A DNA stretch of 64,000 nt from Streptomyces albiflavescens (GCF_014645835.1 NZ_BMMM01000013.1:2010-66009), one strand, 5' to 3'; positions 52,417-61,312 are shown, numbered from the stretch's first letter. Numbers and translations are program-made. Notes: generated by a model from the letters alone, not told the origin.

Positions 52417-52586
52417 GAACGGCCTCCGGGCGTCAGGGGAGTCAGGAGCGCGCAATAATTCTCTAAAGCGCGCAAAATATTGCAATGGATCGCCTGTGAG
52501 GGACAGGATATGGCGATTGTTTGCGTCGTTCTCGCAGCCATAGTCTCCGATCGTCCAGACGTCGACGTGCGGGGAGCCCAATCGCC

Positions 52587-53861
52587 ATGACAGCGAACCT
52601 GAGCGATGTGGAAGCGGCCGCGCTGGCAGCGGTGGACGAAGTGACCATCGCCCGGGTGCTGCTGGAACTGCTTGCCGTTCCGAGCGTGACGGGCAGCGCC
52701 GCGGAGTCCGAGCTCCAGCACATCCTGGCCGGGCACCTGGAACGGCTGGATCTCGACGTCGACCTGTGGTCCATGAACGTGCCCGAGCTGCGCGCGCATC
52801 CCGACTTTCCGGGCTCTGAGGCCCCGCGCGAGGAGGCGTGGGGGCTGGTGGGCAGCACGGGGAACGGCGGTGATGGCCCTACCCTCATACTCCAGGGCCA
52901 CGTAGACGTCGTACCACCCGGTGACCGCGCGCAGTGGGCGGGGGATCCGTTCGTCGCCCGCTGCGCCGGAGATGTGGTCCACGCCCGCGGCGCCTGCGAC
53001 ATGAAGGCCGGAGTAGCGGCTGTGCTCGCCGCCCTGGCGGCGATCCGCGACGCGGGCGCCGAGCTGCGCGGCCGTGTCGCGGCACACTTCGTGGTCAGCG
53101 AGGAAGACGGCGGGCTCGGCGCGTTCGGCACACTCCAGCGCGGCCATACCGGTGACGCCTGCATCATCACCGAACCGACCAGCGCCACGCTCGTGACCGC
53201 GAACGCCGGGGCACTGACCTTCCGGATCGAGGTGCCCGGCAAGGCCACCCACGGCAGCACCCGATACGCGGGAGTCAGCGCCCTCGACGCCTATCTGCCG
53301 ATTCATCGCGCACTGGGCCGCCTTGAGGCCGCCCGCAACGTCGACCCGCATCCGCTGATGGCCGAATACCCCATCCCCTACCCGCTGTCCGTGGGCACGG
53401 TCCGTTCCGGCGACTGGGCCAGCAGCGTCCCCGACCTGCTCGTGGCCGAAGGAAGACTGGGTGTCCGGCTGGGTGAGGACCCGTCACAGGCGTGTACGGA
53501 ACTGGAGACGTGCGTCGCCGAAGCCTGCGCGGACGATGCGTGGCTGCGAGACCACCCCGCCACGGTGACCTGGCCCGGCGGCCAGTTCGCCAGCGGACGT
53601 CTGCCGGCCGGGCACCCGCTCGCCGTGGCGGTCGGTGGCGCGCACGCCGAGGTCACCGGAAGTCACCGACCGCACGAACACGGCGCGCCCTACGGCAGCG
53701 ACCTGCGGCTGTACTGCACGGCGGGCATACCCACCGTGCAGTACGGACCCGGCGACGTGCGACTGGCGCACGGGCCGCGGGAGCAGGTACATCTTGCCGA
53801 AGTCGCGACCGTCACCCGTTCGTTGGTGCTCGCCGCACTGCGCACGGTCGGCACCAAATAG
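52587..53861 (+). CDS. M20-family metallopeptidase/deacylase (ArgE/DapE/ACY1)
   Basis: 424 residues. The dinuclear zinc ligands are visible: the histidine in LQGHVDVVPPGD, the bridging aspartate in ARGACDMKAG, the general base in VVSEEDGG, the glutamate in ITEPTS and the last histidine in AHGPREQVH. A dimerisation domain interrupts the catalytic domain, as usual. Members remove acyl groups from amino acids (acetylornithine, succinyl-diaminopimelate, acylated amino acids). GGGGAG lies nine bases before the ATG. The divergent Lrp-type regulator suggests amino-acid-responsive control; the exact substrate is unknown. Confidence 0.92.
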   Translation: MTANLSDVEAAALAAVDEVTIARVLLELLAVPSVTGSAAESELQHILAGHLERLDLDVDLWSMNVPELRAHPDFPGSEAPREEAWGLVGSTGNGGDGPTLILQGHVDVVPPGDRAQWAGDPFVARCAGDVVHARGACDMKAGVAAVLAALAAIRDAGAELRGRVAAHFVVSEEDGGLGAFGTLQRGHTGDACIITEPTSATLVTANAGALTFRIEVPGKATHGSTRYAGVSALDAYLPIHRALGRLEAARNVDPHPLMAEYPIPYPLSVGTVRSGDWASSVPDLLVAEGRLGVRLGEDPSQACTELETCVAEACADDAWLRDHPATVTWPGGQFASGRLPAGHPLAVAVGGAHAEVTGSHRPHEHGAPYGSDLRLYCTAGIPTVQYGPGDVRLAHGPREQVHLAEVATVTRSLVLAALRTVGTK

Positions 53862-53872
53862 CAGGTGCCGTG

Positions 53873-53908
53873 GGCGATCCCGGACTACTCGAACCGTGAG
53901 GGATCGCC
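53873..53908. terminator. 9-bp perfect stem-loop between convergent M20 and YciO genes
   Basis: GGCGATCCC (53873-53881) pairs exactly with GGGATCGCC (53900-53908). The right arm lies inside the last codons of the convergent YciO-type gene. It starts 12 bases after the M20 stop. Confidence 0.55.
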
Positions 53909-54505
53909 GGCCCCCAGACGGACGACCTCCGGCTCTGGGCCGGAGAAGTCGATGACAGTCGTCGGCTCGGTGCCGCAGTCACCGGAGTCGATCACCGCGT
54001 CCACCGCGTGATCGAGCTGCTCCTTGATCTCCCAGCCCTGGGTGAGGGGTTTGTCCTCGTGCGGCAGGAGAAGGGTGCTCGACAACATCGGTTCGCCGAG
54101 TTCGGCCAGGAGCGCCTGGGCGACGACATGGTCGGGGATCCTCACCCCGACCGTCTTCTTCTTCGGATGCAGCAGCCTGCGGGGCGCCTCCTTCGTCGCG
54201 GGGAGGATGAAGGTGTAGTTGCCGGGGGTCGCCGCCTTGACCGTACGGAACACCGCGTTGTCGACGCGTACGAAGTGGCCCAGCTGCGCGAAGTCCTGGC
54301 ACATCAGGGTGAAGTGGTGGCGCTCGTCGAGCTGGCGGATCGAGCGGATGCGGTCGAGCCCCTCCCGGTTGCCCAGCGCGCACCCGAGCGCGAAGCAGGA
54401 GTCCGTCGGATAGACGATGAGCCCTCCGGAGCGAACGATGTCGACCACCTGCCCGATGATGCGCCGCTGCGGGTTTTCCGGGTGCACGTCGAAGTACTTG
54501 GCCAT
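53885..54505 (-). CDS. YciO/Sua5/YrdC-family protein
   Basis: 206 residues of the Sua5/YrdC superfamily, closest to the YciO branch. The nucleotide-binding core is GGLIVYPTDSCFALGCALGN, followed by KAATPGNYTFILPATKEAPR and KKKTVGVRIPDHVVAQALL. Sua5/TsaC members make L-threonylcarbamoyl-AMP for the tRNA t6A modification; YciO paralogues have weaker or different activity. The second basic segment (LLHPKKKTVGVRIP) is the typical YciO form. A canonical TsaC is expected elsewhere, so this is probably the accessory paralogue. Confidence 0.9.
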   Translation of the reverse strand: MAKYFDVHPENPQRRIIGQVVDIVRSGGLIVYPTDSCFALGCALGNREGLDRIRSIRQLDERHHFTLMCQDFAQLGHFVRVDNAVFRTVKAATPGNYTFILPATKEAPRRLLHPKKKTVGVRIPDHVVAQALLAELGEPMLSSTLLLPHEDKPLTQGWEIKEQLDHAVDAVIDSGDCGTEPTTVIDFSGPEPEVVRLGAGDPSRFE

Positions 54506-54617
54506 GCGCCGAGCTTAGATCCGCGGCGCGGCCGTCCGGGCGACCGGCGCTCGCCCCACACATCTTCACCGCTCTTGGCTATAGGAACCTTGCGGTCCTC
54601 TCGCTACCCTCCGCCGC

Positions 54618-55691
54618 ATGATTTCCACGGTGGTCTGGGGTACCGGCAACGTCGGCCGCGCGGCCATCCGCGCCGTCGAGGCCCATCCGGCGCTGAAACT
54701 CGCGGCCGTGCTCGTGCACAACCCCGACAAGGTCGGCCGCGACGCCGGTGACCTCGGCGGGCTCGACCACGGACTGGGCGTCGCGGCGACCGACGACATC
54801 GACGCCGTGCTGGCCGCCGGACCGCAGGCCGTGGTGTACGCGGCGTCCGGCGACATCCGGCCCGACGAGGCCCTCGCCGACATCGGCAGGGCGATCCGCG
54901 CCGGTGCGGCGGTCGTCACCCCCGCGCTCTACCCCCTCTACGACCAGCGCAATGCCCCGCCCGAGTTCCGCGATCCGGTGCTCGCCGCCATCGAGGACGG
55001 CGGCGGCTCGCTGTTCGTCTCCGGTGTCGACCCCGGTTGGGGCAACGACGTACTGCCCCTGTTGATCAGCGGACTCGGCACCGAGGTGGACGCGATCCGC
55101 TGCCAGGAGATCTTCGACTACTCCACGTACGAGCAGGAAGAATCCGTTCGGTATCTGGTCGGCATGGGCCAGCCGATGGACTACGAACCGCTCATGCTCG
55201 CGCCGTCGATCCCCACCATGGTGTGGGGCGGGCAGGTACGGCTGATGGCCAGGGCGCTGGGCGCCGAACTCGACGAGATCCGCGAGACCGTGGAGCGGCG
55301 CTCGCTCGAAGCCACGGTGAGCACGCGCACGATGGGCGAGTTCGAAGCCGGAACCCAAGGTGCGGTCCGGTTCGAGGTGCAGGGGATCGTCGGGGGCGAA
55401 CCCCGGATCGTCGTCGAGCACGTCACCCGCATCCACCCGTCCTGCGCACCGGACTGGCCGACACCGCCCGACGGCGACGGAGCCCATCGCGTGATCATCG
55501 AGGGGCGCCCCCGCATCCAGGTCACCGTGGAGGCCACCGACGAAGGCGAGAACCGCTCCGCGGGCGGGAACGCCACCGCGGTCGGCCGGCTGGTGGGCGC
55601 CATCGACTGGCTCGTGGACGCGGAACCGGGACTCTATGACGCGCTCGACGTCCCGCTGCGTCCCGCAGTCGGCAGACTGGGAAGGAAGTGA
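54618..55691 (+). CDS. NAD(P)-dependent dehydrogenase with DapB-like N-terminus
   Basis: 357 residues. A Rossmann start (VVWGTGNVGRAAIRAVEAHP) is followed by DapB-type NAD(P)-binding features, then a C-terminal domain of the 2,4-diaminopentanoate-dehydrogenase kind (GVDPGWGNDVLPLLISGLG, then IFDYSTYEQEESVRYLVGMG). Such proteins are frequent in mycobacteria and Rhodococcus near steroid or lipid catabolic genes, and their substrates are mostly undefined. It is four bases upstream of the AhpD-like gene, so the two form an operon. The cholesterol oxidase and KstD genes follow in the same segment, which suggests a catabolic role. Confidence 0.85.
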   Translation: MISTVVWGTGNVGRAAIRAVEAHPALKLAAVLVHNPDKVGRDAGDLGGLDHGLGVAATDDIDAVLAAGPQAVVYAASGDIRPDEALADIGRAIRAGAAVVTPALYPLYDQRNAPPEFRDPVLAAIEDGGGSLFVSGVDPGWGNDVLPLLISGLGTEVDAIRCQEIFDYSTYEQEESVRYLVGMGQPMDYEPLMLAPSIPTMVWGGQVRLMARALGAELDEIRETVERRSLEATVSTRTMGEFEAGTQGAVRFEVQGIVGGEPRIVVEHVTRIHPSCAPDWPTPPDGDGAHRVIIEGRPRIQVTVEATDEGENRSAGGNATAVGRLVGAIDWLVDAEPGLYDALDVPLRPAVGRLGRK

Positions 55692-55695
55692 CCCC

Positions 55696-56181
55696 ATGAC
55701 CATGCACATCGACATCCCCGAGGGCCAGGAGCCGATCGGGTACGTGTGGGGCGAGATGGTCCCCGGCATCGGCCTGGCGGCCGCGAACTTCTCGCTGTCG
55801 GTCTACGAGCACACAACTCTGGGACTGCGCGAGTTCGAGGCCGCGCGGCTGCGCATCGCGCAGATCAACGGGTGCCTGTTCTGCCTCGACTGGCGCACGG
55901 AGCGGGACGGGCAGAAGGTCGAGGAGGAGTTCGCCGACGCGGTGACCCAGTGGCGTACCACGGACGCCTTCGACGACCGCACCCGGCTGGCCGCGGAGTA
56001 CGCCGAGCGGTACGCACTGGATCACCACGGTCTGGACGACGAGTTCTGGACTCGGATGACCGCGCATTACAGCCAGCGCGAGGTCGTGGAGCTGAGCATG
56101 AGCATCGGCTCCTGGCTGGCATTCGGCCGGCTCAACCATGTGCTGGGCCTGGACACGGTGTGCGTGCTGCCCACCCACTGA
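55696..56181 (+). CDS. Carboxymuconolactone-decarboxylase/AhpD-like protein
   Basis: 161 residues of the CMD/AhpD fold. The signature FEAARLRIAQINGCLFCLDW contains the C-x2-C pair and the preceding glutamate of the active site. The histidine usually found six residues on (HxxxA) is not obvious (DWRTERDG), so peroxidase relay activity may be changed. AhpD-like proteins reduce peroxides through AhpC or carry out decarboxylase-like steps. GAAGGAAG lies nine bases before the ATG. It is co-transcribed with the DapB-like dehydrogenase and convergent with cholesterol oxidase. Confidence 0.88.
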   Translation: MTMHIDIPEGQEPIGYVWGEMVPGIGLAAANFSLSVYEHTTLGLREFEAARLRIAQINGCLFCLDWRTERDGQKVEEEFADAVTQWRTTDAFDDRTRLAAEYAERYALDHHGLDDEFWTRMTAHYSQREVVELSMSIGSWLAFGRLNHVLGLDTVCVLPTH

Positions 56182-56245
56182 ACGGGCCCGGGCCGGTTGA
56201 GGGGACCCGGCACGGTTTCGGGCCGTCCGGTCGTACCGGCCGGCG

Positions 56246-57889
56246 CTACAGGTCGGTGGCGATGATCTTCTCGATGTTCCGTTCGGCGAGCGCCGTGATG
56301 GTGACGAACGGGTTGACGCTCGTGTTGCCGGGGATCAGCGAGCCGTCGATGACGTACAGGCCTGAATAGCCCTGGAGACGGCCGTAGTTGTCGGTGGCCT
56401 TGTTGAGCACAGCGCCGCCGAGCGGGTGGTACGTGAGGTGGTCGCCCCAGATCTTGTACACGCCGAACAGGTCGGTCCGGTAGATCGTCCCCTCCTTTGC
56501 GTTGATCTTGTCGAAGATCGACTTGGCCATGTCGATGCCCGGCTGCTTCCAGGCGGTCTGCCAGTTCAGATCGACGTTGCCGGTGGCGGCGTTCCACGAG
56601 AACTGGGCGCGATTCGGGTTGTTGGTGATGGACAGATAGAACGACGCGTAGGTCTCGATCCCGGTGGGCAGCGGCGCGACCTCGGCGAACGCGCCACCGG
56701 CGGTCCAGTTGTCGATGCCGCCGCAGGGGATGCTCGACTGGAGCGCGCCGGTCGGGTCCCACAGGTGGTTGGCGCGCCCGCACATGACGTTGCCGTTGTC
56801 GCCCCAGCCCTTGCCGATCTGGTCGTTGAGGCCGGGCAGTGCCCCGGTGGCCTTCAGCTTGACCAGCAGTTTGCTGGTGCCGACGCTGCCGGCCGCGAAG
56901 AACACCCGGTCCGCGGTGACCGTCTTGGTGGCCGTGGTGTCGCCGGTGGTGTTGATCTGGTCGATGAGGACCGTGTAGCCGCCACCGGCCGCCGGGGAGA
57001 CCGAAGTCACCTTGTGCAGCGGTGAGATGGTGACCTTGCCGGTTGCCTTGGCCTGGGCGAGGTAGGTCTTCTGCAGGGACTTCTTGCCGTAGTTGTTGCC
57101 GTAGAGGATCTCGCCCGCCAGCGCCGACTTGGGGACGGTTCCGGCGGCCTCCTGCTCCATGTAGCCCCAGTCGTACACGTCGGGTACGAAGACGAAGGGG
57201 AATCCGGAACGCTGGGCCTGCTTACGGCCGACCCGCGCGTACTGGTAGCAGTCGGTGCTGTCGAACCACGTCGGGTCCACGGTGGCGACCCCGAGTCCGG
57301 CACGGGCGCGCGGGTAGTAAGTGCCGTACATCTCGTCGGCGTTCACCGAGGGGAGGATGGCGCCGAAGTTCTCCCTCTTGGGGGTGACCGCCATGCCGCC
57401 GTTGACCAGTGAGCCGCCGCCGACGCCGCGACCCTGGTACACGATGATCTGGCCCATCTCCTCGGCGTCCAGGATTCCCGTGTAGCGGGGGACGTCCTTG
57501 TCGATCGGAAAGCCGAGGAAGTTGCTGATGGGCTGCTTGGTCCTGGTGCGCAGCCAGTACGACCGGTAGTCCGGGCTCGTCGTGTTGGCGAAGATCTTGC
57601 CGTCCGAGCCCGGGGTGTCCCAGGCCATGCCCATCTCGACCATCTGTACGTCGATACCGGCCTGGGCCAGTCGTAGGGCGGCCACCGAGCCGCCGTATCC
57701 GGTGCCGATCACCAGGACGGGGACATGGGCACCGGAGGGGATCGACGCGGCCGCCGTGACGAGCGGCGCCTCGGCCGCGATGGCGCGACCCGCCAGGGAT
57801 ACGGCACCAATAATAGAACTGGTTCCAGCCATGAATCTTCTGCGCGAGACACCTCTGGATGCCTTGTTTTGCTGGGCAGTGTCACTCAT
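56246..57889 (-). CDS. Secreted cholesterol oxidase (GMC oxidoreductase)
   Basis: 547 residues. A twin-arginine signal (SRRRFMAGTSSI, residues 15-26) precedes the GMC flavoprotein with GTGYGG at 62-67. The order and spacing match the well-studied Streptomyces cholesterol oxidase: GRGVGGGSLVNGGM for FAD, a catalytic-loop glutamate in FAEVAPLP, the active-site histidine in TYHPLGGAVL and the asparagine in NTSVNPFVTI. It oxidises cholesterol to cholest-5-en-3-one and isomerises it to cholest-4-en-3-one, making H2O2. The ATG at 57889 has AGGAG six bases upstream. A promoter-overlapping KstR-like box lies 26 bases before the start codon. Confidence 0.95.
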   Translation of the reverse strand: MSDTAQQNKASRGVSRRRFMAGTSSIIGAVSLAGRAIAAEAPLVTAAASIPSGAHVPVLVIGTGYGGSVAALRLAQAGIDVQMVEMGMAWDTPGSDGKIFANTTSPDYRSYWLRTRTKQPISNFLGFPIDKDVPRYTGILDAEEMGQIIVYQGRGVGGGSLVNGGMAVTPKRENFGAILPSVNADEMYGTYYPRARAGLGVATVDPTWFDSTDCYQYARVGRKQAQRSGFPFVFVPDVYDWGYMEQEAAGTVPKSALAGEILYGNNYGKKSLQKTYLAQAKATGKVTISPLHKVTSVSPAAGGGYTVLIDQINTTGDTTATKTVTADRVFFAAGSVGTSKLLVKLKATGALPGLNDQIGKGWGDNGNVMCGRANHLWDPTGALQSSIPCGGIDNWTAGGAFAEVAPLPTGIETYASFYLSITNNPNRAQFSWNAATGNVDLNWQTAWKQPGIDMAKSIFDKINAKEGTIYRTDLFGVYKIWGDHLTYHPLGGAVLNKATDNYGRLQGYSGLYVIDGSLIPGNTSVNPFVTITALAERNIEKIIATDL

Positions 57890-57914
57890 GTGACGCTCCT
57901 CACTCTCGATGAGT

Positions 57915-57951
57915 GGGAACACGTTCTACTGTTGCTTGCTTGTTAAGTCAC
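57915..57951 (-). promoter_or_regulatory. KstR-like box overlapping the cholesterol oxidase promoter
   Basis: On the minus strand, GTGACT (57951-57946), a 17-base spacer and TAGAAC (57928-57923) form a promoter. The -10 is embedded in GTAGAACGTGTTCCC, which matches the KstR steroid-repressor consensus TNNAACNNGTTNNA at all but the last position. The core GAAC-GT-GTTC is symmetric. A repressor bound there would block cholesterol oxidase transcription and possibly the divergent kstD gene. Confidence 0.6.
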
Positions 57952-58139
57952 TACATACCTCTAGGTAACTTGTGTCCGATCTTGGGGTGATCTGGAGCGA
58001 TGGGTCGTGCGTGTCTTGACTTCACAAGACCCTCGCGCGACAGTCCCTGACGCCGCATCAGAAATACTGCAACGGGGGCCCGTTGGCTCCAGGAGTACGG
58101 CACGCCTCACATCCCTTCGCCCTGCTGGAGCGCCCTGCC

Positions 58140-59936
58140 ATGCCCATGAGCGCGGATCCCGTCAGACGTACCGAATCCTCCTCGGCGCCCGGTCCGTCGC
58201 GGCGCCATGTGCTCGGCGCCGCGACGGGTGCCGGGCTCGCGCTCGCGGCAGGCCTCCCAGGTGTCACCGAGGCGGCCGATCTGCCCCTGCTCGGCACGTA
58301 CGACGTCGTGGTGATCGGTTCCGGAGCGGCGGGCATGACCGCCGCGCTGACGGCCGCGAAGCAGGGACTGAGTTGTGTCGTCGTGGAGAAGGCGGCCACC
58401 TTCGGGGGCTCGGCGGCACGCTCCGGCGCGGGCATCTGGATCCCGAACAACCCGGTGATCCTCGCCGCCGGCGTCCTCGACACCCCGGCGAAGGCCGCCA
58501 TGTACCTCTCCGCGGTGGTCGGCCCCGATGTCTCCGCCGACCGTCAACAGGCCTTCCTCGGCCACGGACCCGCCATGATCTCCTTCGTCATGGCCAACAG
58601 CCCGCTCCGCTTCCGCTGGATGGAGGGCTACAGCGACTACTACCCCGAGCTGCCCGGCGGGCTGCCGAACGGCCGCTCCATCGAGCCCGACCAGCTCGAC
58701 GGGAACATCCTCGGCGCCGAACTCGCCCACCTGAACCCGTCGTACATGACGGTCCCGAGCGGCATGGTCGTCTTCAGCGCCGACTACAAATGGCTCACCC
58801 TCTCCGCCGTCAGTGCGAAGGGCGCCGCAGTCGCCACCGAATGCCTCGCCCGCGGGACCAAGGCGGCACTGCTCGGCCAGAAGCCCCTGACGATGGGCCA
58901 GTCGCTGGCGGCCGGCCTGCGCGCCGGACTGCTCGCCGCCCAGGTGCCGGTGTGGTTGAACACCCCGCTGTCCGATCTGTATATGGAGAACGGAGCCGTC
59001 ACCGGCGCCGTGGTCACCCAGAACGGCACATCAGGCCTGGTCAGGGCCCGGTGCGGGGTGATCGTCGGCTCGGGCGGCTTCGAGCACAACGCGGCCATGC
59101 GCGCCCAGTACCAGCGGCAGCCCATCGGCACGGCGTGGACGGTGGGCGCCAAGGAGAACACCGGCGACGGCATCCGGGCGGGGGAGAGGGCCGGCGCCGC
59201 GCTCGACCTCATGGACGACGCCTGGTGGGGCCCGGCGATCCCGCTGCCCGACCAGCCCTACTTCTGTCTCGCCGAACGCACCCTGCCCGGCGGGCTGTTG
59301 GTCGACGCCGCCGGGGCGCGCTTCGTCAACGAGGGCGCACCCTACAGCGATGTCGTGCACACCATGTACGAGCGCAACGCCACCGCGCCCGACATCCCGG
59401 CCTGGCTGATCGTCGACCAGAACTACCGCAACCGCTACCTGTTCAAGGACGTCGTGCCGACGTTCACATTCCCCGACGCGTGGTACACGTCCGGCGCCGC
59501 ATGCAAGGCCTGGACGCTGGACGCCCTGGCCGCCGCCATCGGCGTACCCGCGGCCGCCCTGCGCACGACGGTCAACCGCTTCAACGGCCTCGCCCGGAAC
59601 GGCAAGGACACCGACTTCCACCGTGGCGACAGCGTCTACGACCACTACTACACGGACCCCGCGATCCTCCCCAACTCCTGTCTGGCCCCCCTGTGGCTGG
59701 CCCCGTACTACGCCTTCAAGATCGTCCCCGGTGATCTGGGCACCAAGGGCGGACTGTGCACGGACGCCCGCGCCCGCGTGCTGCGTGCGGACGGCTCCGT
59801 GATCCCCGGCCTGTACGCGGCCGGGAACGCGAGCGCGGCGGTCATGGGGCACAGCTATGCGGGCGCCGGTTCGACGATCGGTCCGGCGATGACGTTCGGG
59901 TACATAGCGGCGCTGGACATCGCGGCGACGGCCTGA
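58140..59936 (+). CDS. kstD: 3-Ketosteroid delta-1-dehydrogenase-type flavoprotein
   Basis: 598 residues. A twin-arginine-like N-terminus (SRRHVLGAATGAGLALAAGL) suggests export, which is unusual for KstD, normally cytoplasmic. The FAD motif is VVVIGSGAAGMTAALTA near residues 57-73. KstD features include GGSAARSGAGIWIPNN, the C-terminal PYYAFKIVPGDLGTKGG carrying the catalytic Tyr and Gly, and GAGSTIGPAMTFGYIAA. It introduces the delta-1 double bond into 3-ketosteroids such as cholestenone or androstenedione. I chose the ATG at 58140, nine bases after GGAG. It is divergent from cholesterol oxidase and shares the KstR-like region. Confidence 0.87.
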   Translation: MPMSADPVRRTESSSAPGPSRRHVLGAATGAGLALAAGLPGVTEAADLPLLGTYDVVVIGSGAAGMTAALTAAKQGLSCVVVEKAATFGGSAARSGAGIWIPNNPVILAAGVLDTPAKAAMYLSAVVGPDVSADRQQAFLGHGPAMISFVMANSPLRFRWMEGYSDYYPELPGGLPNGRSIEPDQLDGNILGAELAHLNPSYMTVPSGMVVFSADYKWLTLSAVSAKGAAVATECLARGTKAALLGQKPLTMGQSLAAGLRAGLLAAQVPVWLNTPLSDLYMENGAVTGAVVTQNGTSGLVRARCGVIVGSGGFEHNAAMRAQYQRQPIGTAWTVGAKENTGDGIRAGERAGAALDLMDDAWWGPAIPLPDQPYFCLAERTLPGGLLVDAAGARFVNEGAPYSDVVHTMYERNATAPDIPAWLIVDQNYRNRYLFKDVVPTFTFPDAWYTSGAACKAWTLDALAAAIGVPAAALRTTVNRFNGLARNGKDTDFHRGDSVYDHYYTDPAILPNSCLAPLWLAPYYAFKIVPGDLGTKGGLCTDARARVLRADGSVIPGLYAAGNASAAVMGHSYAGAGSTIGPAMTFGYIAALDIAATA

Positions 59937-59949
59937 TCGCGCAGGGTTT

Positions 59950-60024
59950 GTCGTGCACGGCACGCCCGAGCGCGTCGAGCCGATCGCGAGAGGCCCCCAG
60001 CGCGTCAATGCGTACGAATGGCAT
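59950..60024 (-). pseudogene. 5' remnant of a tautomerase gene
   Basis: GGAGGGAGGACGCCGAC precedes an ATG at 60024 that encodes MPFVRIDALGASRDRLDALG and then RAVHD. This is the N-terminus of the 4-oxalocrotonate tautomerase-like family, including the catalytic Pro2 after Met1 (family knowledge). After about 25 codons the family similarity stops, at the end of kstD, and the remaining frame runs into antisense of kstD. The gene has lost its 3' two-thirds. A TetR-type palindrome lies 48 bases upstream. Confidence 0.65.
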
Positions 60025-60071
60025 GTCGGCGTCCTCCCTCCAGATGGTCGGCCGCCTTCATGATCGCGATC

Positions 60072-60089
60072 GTACATACTAGTAAGTAC
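60072..60089. promoter_or_regulatory. TetR-type operator palindrome
   Basis: GTACATACTAGTAAGTAC is symmetric except at one mirrored pair (GTAC-n-TACTAGTA-n-GTAC). TACTAGTA-centred sites of this length are typical of TetR-family regulators. No TetR gene is nearby and the controlled gene is now a fragment, so the site appears orphaned. Confidence 0.55.
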
Positions 60090-60202
60090 AATTTCCACGG
60101 TCCGCTCACGACCAGCACATTCACCACCAGCCGACGCAGGATCGCCGCTTGCCTGGTGGGAGATGCTGAGCTCTTCGAGCGCCGATGGGCTGACGGGGGC
60201 GC

Positions 60203-61312
60203 TCACCCCTGGTCGCCGTCCGACAGTGGTGTGAGCACCAGCATCGTGACGTCGTCGCGCACCGTGGCGCAGAACTCGACGAGGTCCTCCCACAGGCCCT
60301 CGATGAGTGCGGTCGGCGAGTCCTCGGCGAACTTGGCCAGGCGATCGGTCAACGGATAGAAGGCGCCGGTGTCGTCTCGGCCCTCGGTGACTCCGTCGGA
60401 CGCCAGGAACAGCCGGTCACCGCGCTCCAGCGGGACGGTGCGCCCTTGCGGCGGACAGGCGCCGACGAGCCCGAGGCCCACCGGAGCCCCCGGCTCGAGA
60501 TCCAGTTCGATGGCCTCCGCACCGCGCAGGAGCAGCGGATGAGGATGCCCGCACGACACCAGCCGCACCGCATCGGCGCTGGGCGAGAACTCCAGGAGCA
60601 GGGCGGTCGCGAACAGCTCGGCATGCTCTGTTCCCGCGGAGTCCACGACCAGCCTGCGATCGAGCCGGGCCGCCACCGCCCCCAGGTCGCGCTGGTCGAG
60701 CACTGCCTCCCGGAACGCCCCGAGGAGTGATGCGACCGTCCCCACGGCCGAGAGCCCATGCCCTTGCACATCACCCACGACGGCCCGGACTCCATAGGGC
60801 CCCTCACGTACATCGAAGAAGTCACCGCCGACCAGCGTCTCGCGCTGTGCCGCCCGGTACAGACCGGCGCAGAGCAGCGGGCCGACGCGCTCGGGAAGCG
60901 GCGGCAGGACGGCGCGCTGGGCGGCCTCCGCGACGGTCCGCACCGTGACCAGGTGCGCCTCCCGTCGGGCGCGTATCAGGGATACGAACACGCTCAGCAC
61001 GGCGATGAAGGTGATGGTCCACAAGTCGGTATTGCCCGGGCGGTTGAGCTGCAGAGCAGGGACATTCAGGAGAAGGATGACGACGACTCCGAAGATGCCC
61101 GTCGCCACAGGGCCGTAGGAGAGCACGGCCAGCGACGGAATCGTGCCCAGCAGAAAGCCGATGTCGAGCGGATGGTCACTCCCGAGCTCGGCCGCGCAGA
61201 CAGCCACCAGCAGGGTCGGCGGCAGGGCCCGCACCCAGCGCGGGGGCGGCGAGCCACGCAGCCATCCCGACTCCTCACCGTCCTGTCGCCCGGAAGCGGC
61301 CCTGCTGGCCAT
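60203..61312 (-). CDS. Membrane-anchored PP2C/SpoIIE-type phosphatase
   Basis: 369 residues. Several hydrophobic helices occupy about residues 25-115 (LPPTLLVAVCAAELG, FLLGTIPSLAVLSYGPVATG, IFGVVVILLLNVPALQL, ITFIAVLSVFVSLIRARR). The SpoIIE/PP2C domain follows from about 135, with ETLVGGDFFDVREGPYGVRA and VVGDVQGHGLSAVGTVASLL, and VSCGHPHPLLL and LFLASDGVTEGRD supply the metal aspartates. It dephosphorylates an anti-anti-sigma-type serine/threonine protein, by family analogy. I chose the ATG at 61312 because AGGAGGAG lies six bases upstream. No partner HATPase is adjacent. Confidence 0.92.
   Translation of the reverse strand: MASRAASGRQDGEESGWLRGSPPPRWVRALPPTLLVAVCAAELGSDHPLDIGFLLGTIPSLAVLSYGPVATGIFGVVVILLLNVPALQLNRPGNTDLWTITFIAVLSVFVSLIRARREAHLVTVRTVAEAAQRAVLPPLPERVGPLLCAGLYRAAQRETLVGGDFFDVREGPYGVRAVVGDVQGHGLSAVGTVASLLGAFREAVLDQRDLGAVAARLDRRLVVDSAGTEHAELFATALLLEFSPSADAVRLVSCGHPHPLLLRGAEAIELDLEPGAPVGLGLVGACPPQGRTVPLERGDRLFLASDGVTEGRDDTGAFYPLTDRLAKFAEDSPTALIEGLWEDLVEFCATVRDDVTMLVLTPLSDGDQG

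Noticed and set aside
54618..55691. dapB (4-hydroxy-tetrahydrodipicolinate reductase)
   Set aside because: Length (357 residues) and C-terminal domain differ from DapB (about 250); only the N-terminal nucleotide-binding part is similar.
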